Positions 59,796-64,000 of a stretch of 64,000 bases of DNA are shown one piece after another (position 1 is the stretch's first letter; the number at the start of each line of letters is the position of its first letter). The DNA lies in the NCBI GenBank assembly GCA_964525995.1, contig CAZGIM010000008.1:62001-126000 (forward strand), in the 5' to 3' direction. Position numbers and translations under genes: made by a program. The notes beneath the pieces are model-generated. The model was given only the letters and a program-made list of their open reading frames with translations. It had not been told where the DNA came from and made no database searches. Source of the stretch: CAIVAT01 sp964525995 (GTDB lineage Bacteria > Bacteroidota > Bacteroidia > Bacteroidales > FEN-979).

Positions 59796-61562
59796 CTACC
59801 GCTGCAATGCTTTGATGGCGGGATCATAGTTGGGATCAACACTCAATGCCTTTTTAAAGTATCCGGCCGCTGTCTCTTTATCGTCTTTTGCCCAATACGC
59901 CTCACCCAGAAAATAATATGGATTGGCGGCATAGGGATACTCACCGGCATTAAAACTGAGGATCTTTATGGCATCGTCCAGTTTGTTTTTTGTCAGCAAG
60001 TCATAACCGACTGATGTTAGCGAATATTCATTCAGGAAATATTCGTTCAGATCATTGTTAGCGGAAAGTCTTTTATATTCGCTGATAACGAAATCGGCGC
60101 TGTTCGTTTTGGCCATCACTTCAAGCAGAGCCGTGTATGCCAGTTTTCTTTTTACCTCCAGCAACTGTTTAAGCTTTTCTTCCGGAAGCCATGCCCCGGA
60201 AGCCATGACTCCCGCGGGTCTGCGGATACAGGATATATCCTCCAGGGGATTTCCGTCAAGAAGGATCAGATCGGCCCTCTTGCCGGTCTCGATCGTGCCG
60301 AAATCGTCCTCCCCCGTCATTTTCTTAATCACCTGCGATGCATCGCGCGTGGCTGAGCGAATGGCCTCATAGGGAGAGAATCCCGCTTTCACCAGGAGTT
60401 GCAGCTCATCGTGCAGGGAAAATCCGGGCACAATGCCCAGGATAGTCGCGGCATCCGTACCGGCGACCAGGGGAATGTCGTTTTTCTTTAATTCCCCGAG
60501 AGAATAAACTACGAGATCGTAAAAAACATCTGCACATTTCTCATGACCAATGAAATAGGAGTTCTTGTCTTTCCCCTTCCGCAGATCGTCCCAGAATTTC
60601 CCGGGGAGGTACTTATTCTGTGGCTTCGATTTAAGCTTCAGCGTGTCGTTGTATTTCAATGCAAGTATTTCATCGGCGACCAGCGTGGTGATAACGGTGA
60701 TGTTTTTCCCTTTGAGCTTGCCGATCTCACGATCCAGCATCCGGTGCAGGCTGCCGATGTATGACGGGGAATTTTGCCTGTAAACCGGCTCAAGGAGCTT
60801 AAAAGCGTTGGTGATCACCTCTTCGTCCAGCTTCTCCCTCGACATCTTGTCTTTATTGCCCCGGATCAGATTTGAAGCCAGGACGACGGGAAACAGCTCG
60901 ACATGGGTGAGCTCGTCCATGCCGGCCGAAACGACGTCATCCACGTTAACGGTATACGGAATGTGCCCCGCGATGTAGATGCCCGAATCCCTGCCTTTCC
61001 TCACGATTTCATAGAAGTCCTTTTTGCTTACGTAATCATCTATTTTAATGCAGTCATACCTGTTCCTTTTACAGGCCGGGATGATCTCCGCAATATTGGG
61101 CTCCGTCCCCCAGATGGTCCATGCATTATAGGTTATGGGACCCAGCCGTTTTTTAGAACGGAAATCCTCGCACCATTTTTTAATCGACATCGCCCCCGTC
61201 CCCTGGGTCAGGTCACGGACGGTCGTCACCCCGTTGGCAAGGAACATGTTTGCTTCGGGGGTTTCCCATGTTTTGGAGACCAGGTGGACATGCATATCGG
61301 CGAGACCCGGCATAAGGTATTTCCCGGTCCCGTCAACGACGACTGCCTCTTTCGGGATTTCCACACTCTCCGCGGAACCAACCCGGAAGATCCGGTCCCC
61401 CTTCACAAGGACCGTCTGGTTCTCCATCACTGTTTCCGACGTCATCGGGATGAGCCGGACATTTGTAAAAGCAACGATCCCGCTTCCGGAATTCTGCCCG
61501 GAAACCACGGCCACCGTGCACCAGGCGGCCAGGACCATAAAGGGTATTATGTATTTTTTCAC
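59796..61562 (-). CDS. Exported amidohydrolase-family protein with C-terminal TPR
   Basis: A signal peptide (KKYIIPFMVLAAW, cut near VSGQ) shows export. The metal-dependent amidohydrolase core has LADMHVHL (first metal pair), IAGHIPY and LTHVELF histidines, GTDAA with the catalytic aspartate, and the terminal GTIETGKRADLILLDGNP strand, as in imidazolonepropionase-like or prolidase-like enzymes. After about residue 470 comes a TPR-like tail ending AAGYFKKALSVDPNYDPA. The GTG at 61562 (MKKYII) is preferred to the TTG at 61589, which overlaps the kinase stop. Bases in the catalytic part are clearly richer in G/C than the TPR tail and both neighbours. Substrate unknown. Confidence 0.8.
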   Translation of the reverse strand: MKKYIIPFMVLAAWCTVAVVSGQNSGSGIVAFTNVRLIPMTSETVMENQTVLVKGDRIFRVGSAESVEIPKEAVVVDGTGKYLMPGLADMHVHLVSKTWETPEANMFLANGVTTVRDLTQGTGAMSIKKWCEDFRSKKRLGPITYNAWTIWGTEPNIAEIIPACKRNRYDCIKIDDYVSKKDFYEIVRKGRDSGIYIAGHIPYTVNVDDVVSAGMDELTHVELFPVVLASNLIRGNKDKMSREKLDEEVITNAFKLLEPVYRQNSPSYIGSLHRMLDREIGKLKGKNITVITTLVADEILALKYNDTLKLKSKPQNKYLPGKFWDDLRKGKDKNSYFIGHEKCADVFYDLVVYSLGELKKNDIPLVAGTDAATILGIVPGFSLHDELQLLVKAGFSPYEAIRSATRDASQVIKKMTGEDDFGTIETGKRADLILLDGNPLEDISCIRRPAGVMASGAWLPEEKLKQLLEVKRKLAYTALLEVMAKTNSADFVISEYKRLSANNDLNEYFLNEYSLTSVGYDLLTKNKLDDAIKILSFNAGEYPYAANPYYFLGEAYWAKDDKETAAGYFKKALSVDPNYDPAIKALQR

Positions 61563-61579
61563 GATTATTACTGCTAATT

Positions 61580-62605
61580 TCAGGACCAAAGTGTAAGTTT
61601 GACCTCATATTTAGCCTCATCACGAATTATTTCCAACTGGTGTTTCCCAGGGTATTGCAGATTCAGGCGACGATAAATATTTTCTAATCCAATTCCCCCA
61701 ACCTGATCTTTGTTAATGGCCACGTTTTTCCGGATAGAATTGGTGACTTCAAATAAAATCATGTTTTCCCCGGCCGTTAAACTGATTCTGATTCCGGGGG
61801 CCGGTACGGATTTATCGCCATGTTTAAAAGCGTTTTCGATAAAAGGGATCAAAAGCATTGGGGCGATTGATTTTCCTTCCAGGTTGCCGGAAATATTTAT
61901 TTCAACGAAGTCCTTATTTTTAATTCTCAAGGTTTCGAGTTCAATATAACTTTTAAGGTAATCGAGTTCTTTATCCAGCGGGATATGATCGTTTTTTGCA
62001 TCACTCAACACATATCTCATCACGGCCGACATTTTCATGACTGCTGACGGGGCGTCATCTGATTTCATGTAAACCAGCGAATAGATATTGTTCAGAGTAT
62101 TAAAGAGAAAATGCGGATTTATCTGTGAGCGTAATAAGGCCAGTTCACCCGATTGCTTTTCCAAAACCAACGCTGATTTTATTTTTTGGGATTCAAACCA
62201 CCCGATTGCCAGTTTGATTAAGAGCGCATAAATTCCATAAATGATAACCAGACGAATTGAATTGATCCACCAAGGCTTGGTGACCATAAGGTCCTTCCCG
62301 GAACTGATATGTTCAAATCCTATGTACTTCCAGAACAGATATTCCAATCCGATGCGGGCAGGAATCAGGAGTGAGATAACCAGAATCAGATAAAGCACCG
62401 GCAGTGCCTTGTTTTTTGATCCGGCAAACAAGCCATAGGTAAAATAAAGGCTGTAAAAGGTAATAAAACTGGTCAAAGGGTAGATGGTCACTTCCTCATA
62501 TGCAACATCGGACTTTTCCGGCATGAGTAAAATAGCGAAGAAGATCTGGTTTAAAATGTAGAGCCAGAAACCGACATGAATCAGAACTTTATATTTTTTT
62601 TTCAT
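61580..62605 (-). CDS. LytS/YehU-type sensor histidine kinase
   Basis: Four membrane helices (about residues 8-150) precede a His_kinase domain with the phosphorylated histidine in RSQINPHFLFNTLNNI and a GHKL ATPase with PFIENAFKHGD and GGIGLENIYRRL. There is no extra sensory domain, so the membrane part is the likely sensor. The ATG at 62605 (MKKKYKVLIHV) is chosen over one 27 bases upstream with a cysteine-rich lead. It should phosphorylate the LytTR regulator at 58957-59685. Confidence 0.88.
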   Translation of the reverse strand: MKKKYKVLIHVGFWLYILNQIFFAILLMPEKSDVAYEEVTIYPLTSFITFYSLYFTYGLFAGSKNKALPVLYLILVISLLIPARIGLEYLFWKYIGFEHISSGKDLMVTKPWWINSIRLVIIYGIYALLIKLAIGWFESQKIKSALVLEKQSGELALLRSQINPHFLFNTLNNIYSLVYMKSDDAPSAVMKMSAVMRYVLSDAKNDHIPLDKELDYLKSYIELETLRIKNKDFVEINISGNLEGKSIAPMLLIPFIENAFKHGDKSVPAPGIRISLTAGENMILFEVTNSIRKNVAINKDQVGGIGLENIYRRLNLQYPGKHQLEIIRDEAKYEVKLTLWS

Positions 62606-62775
62606 GTAATGTGCGCAGAAGTAACCACACAAAATAACGATAGTTAAGGTCTAAATCCAAACAATTCAGAGACAAATCGATCAATATGGCCAATTGTCCG
62701 GTCATTGGTTTGATTCGATCGATTAAATCTTTAAATATTTCATTGATTTATAAGCAACTGTAAGTTTGAAATTTG

Positions 62776-62783
62776 TAAATTTG
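62776..62783 (+). promoter_or_regulatory. Candidate -7 element before the right-edge gene
   Basis: TAAATTTG matches TAnnTTTG and lies 22 bases before the ATG at 62806; a similar TAAGTTTG is at 62761-62768. Confidence 0.35.
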
Positions 62784-62805
62784 AGTTACAAATCGCTGAA
62801 TTGCC

Positions 62806-64000
62806 ATGCTAACTTTCCGATATCAGAAAATCACAATCAGTTTTCTGCTATTGATTATTTATTGTTGTTTTAGCGATCACCTTGTATTAGCACAGGTAAG
62901 GTATCATTTTTATTATGGAAAAGTTTCGGATGCGGTCACCCGTCAGCCCATACCTAATGTGAATTTAAAAGTTACCGGTTCGCTGGCGGGGACGGTATCG
63001 GGGAAAGACGGTACATTCTCCTTCTTTATCGACAGTATTCCGGCCACACTGCAAGTAAGTTTTATCGGGTATAAAACGAGAATAATCCTTCTCGACCAGA
63101 CCTCTTTTTCGTTAAGCCTCTATCTTGATCCCGAGGCTACAACGTTGCCGGAAGTTGAGATCGTAGCAAAGGCGATCGAACCGTTTTATAAAGATGCACG
63201 ATATGCTGTTCTGGACTATCTTCCCGACAGCAGCCTGATTTATCTTCTGATTTTTAAACAAAGATTATCCGACTGTGAGCTGATATGCCTTGGGCACCAG
63301 GGGGATACAGTTGCAAGGACCGGTCCTTTAACTTTCTCAGCAAAACAATTAAGGCGCGATTGCTTGGGATTTTTACACCTGTTGGGAATTGATTCAGGCT
63401 TCCAGATTTTCAGAAATGGCAACCAGATCAGGTTGATTCATCCTGTCAGACTGAAGAAGTTCAACGATATTCTGAAGAACTGCGTAGCAGCATCGCCATC
63501 GGTTTTATATTTTAAAAAAGAGTCTGAAAAAGGAATGATGGTCGAGTATTTGGGCGTTAATCGTAAGACTCTTCAAAGGCAAAAACTCTCGGTTGTTATG
63601 GATGAAAAAAAGTTAAAAATGCTTAGACGTAACCAGGATGATCAATGGTACTATAACTCCAACAGGCCGCCGGATTCCAGAGATGATTTTGTCTCGTGGA
63701 ATTATGCCAATAAGATTCTATACCGGCCGGTAAAAACAGCATTATACCGGATTAAAGGGTACACGTGTATTTTCAATATTCCAGATAGGAACATGGAATT
63801 TTATGATGATGAGGGTAATTTTTCTTATAAATTGGCAATATTGACCGAAGTTGTACAAAGCGGCCGCTGGACACAGGAAATCCTTACGGATGATATTACG
63901 CATCATGTTTATACTTCATTTATAAATAACGGAATTGTAACGATTTATGAAATTGACTTAAATTCCGGAAGTTTGAAAAAGAAAACGACACTGCACCATT
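62806..64000 (+). CDS. Exported protein with carboxypeptidase-regulatory-like domain (3' partial)
   Basis: The frame is open from the ATG at 62806 to the end of the window, 398 codons with no stop, so the gene continues beyond it. A signal peptide (KITISFLLLIIYCCF, ending near LAQ) is followed by a carboxypeptidase-regulatory-like beta domain at about residues 33-120: GKVSDAVTRQPIPNVNLKV, GTVSGKDGTFSF and VSFIGYKT. The rest, about 130-398, is a mixed region I do not recognise. In the Bacteroidota such proteins are often surface or periplasmic proteins, sometimes TonB-receptor relatives, but no plug motif is visible so far. It is divergent from the kinase gene. Confidence 0.75.
   Translation, partial: MLTFRYQKITISFLLLIIYCCFSDHLVLAQVRYHFYYGKVSDAVTRQPIPNVNLKVTGSLAGTVSGKDGTFSFFIDSIPATLQVSFIGYKTRIILLDQTSFSLSLYLDPEATTLPEVEIVAKAIEPFYKDARYAVLDYLPDSSLIYLLIFKQRLSDCELICLGHQGDTVARTGPLTFSAKQLRRDCLGFLHLLGIDSGFQIFRNGNQIRLIHPVRLKKFNDILKNCVAASPSVLYFKKESEKGMMVEYLGVNRKTLQRQKLSVVMDEKKLKMLRRNQDDQWYYNSNRPPDSRDDFVSWNYANKILYRPVKTALYRIKGYTCIFNIPDRNMEFYDDEGNFSYKLAILTEVVQSGRWTQEILTDDITHHVYTSFINNGIVTIYEIDLNSGSLKKKTTLHH

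Noticed and set aside
60543..61596. Long plus-strand open frames opposite the amidohydrolase
   Set aside because: They are antisense shadows caused by the G/C-rich composition; none has a recognisable domain or promoter.

Overview
The window is a chromosomal segment of a member of the Bacteroidota, probably an environmental, anaerobic Bacteroidales-like lineage. The evidence: Bacteroidota-type -7 promoter elements (TAnnTTTG/TAnnTTTGC) before many genes and tRNAs; two secreted proteins with type IX secretion (T9SS) sorting domains; a GldH-like lipoprotein; DUF4175, DUF3857 and DUF6249 families; LytS/LytTR regulators; and a sodium-pumping methylmalonyl-CoA decarboxylase operon typical of succinate-to-propionate fermenters. 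I see no insertion sequence, prophage or CRISPR array. Coding density is high and most content is core metabolism and information processing.

Layout. 0-3.1 kb: the end of an S9 peptidase, a U32 (TrhP/YegQ-like) RNA-hydroxylation protein and a PHP phosphatase. 3.2-4.9 kb (-): a polyferredoxin that looks like a NapH-NapG fusion with an internal Tat motif; 5.1-7.0 kb: dnaG. 7.05-15.1 kb (-): a tight run nadA - YwqK-repeat protein - rluB - response regulator/PAS - DUF3857/transglutaminase - an active-site-less paralogue. 15.1-15.55 kb is the only long gene-free stretch and carries repeated TTGTGA words. 15.55-20.7 kb: rpiB-lutB, an ECF sigma factor with a small membrane protein, a T9SS cargo and a DUF6249 protein. 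20.7-22.2 kb: thpR, tRNA-Ala(GGC), a CYTH protein. 22.2-27.1 kb: mce-mmdA-D-C-B-udk. 27.1-32.4 kb: a MacB-type permease, then purH-mreB-mreC-mreD.

32.4-36.5 kb is a translation cluster: tRNA-Cys(GCA), folB, glnS, tRNA-Gln(CTG), gltX. Several promoters here share an extended -7 element running into ACCCG. 36.6-42.8 kb is a visibly A/T-richer stretch: DUF4175 protein, a degenerate GHKL-ATPase-like protein, ybeY, mnmG. Two parS-like palindromes flank mnmG, suggesting that this part lies in the origin/segregation domain. 42.8-53.1 kb: a methyltransferase, a 1287-residue histidine kinase overlapping gldH, a stand-alone riboflavin kinase, asd, a lamin-tail T9SS cargo and comF. 53.2-59 kb: a double ABC ATPase, rnr and a bifunctional aminolipid-type acyltransferase. 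59-64 kb: a LytS/LytTR pair split by a G/C-richer amidohydrolase, and a secreted carboxypeptidase-regulatory-like protein that runs off the right edge.

The most unusual items are the Tat-motif polyferredoxin fusion, the catalytic/dead transglutaminase pair behind an orphan regulator, the parS pair around mnmG, the shared promoter of tRNA and synthetase genes, the half-RibF gene with its own promoter, and the amidohydrolase placed inside a two-component operon. No clearly new multigene defence or mobile system was found.
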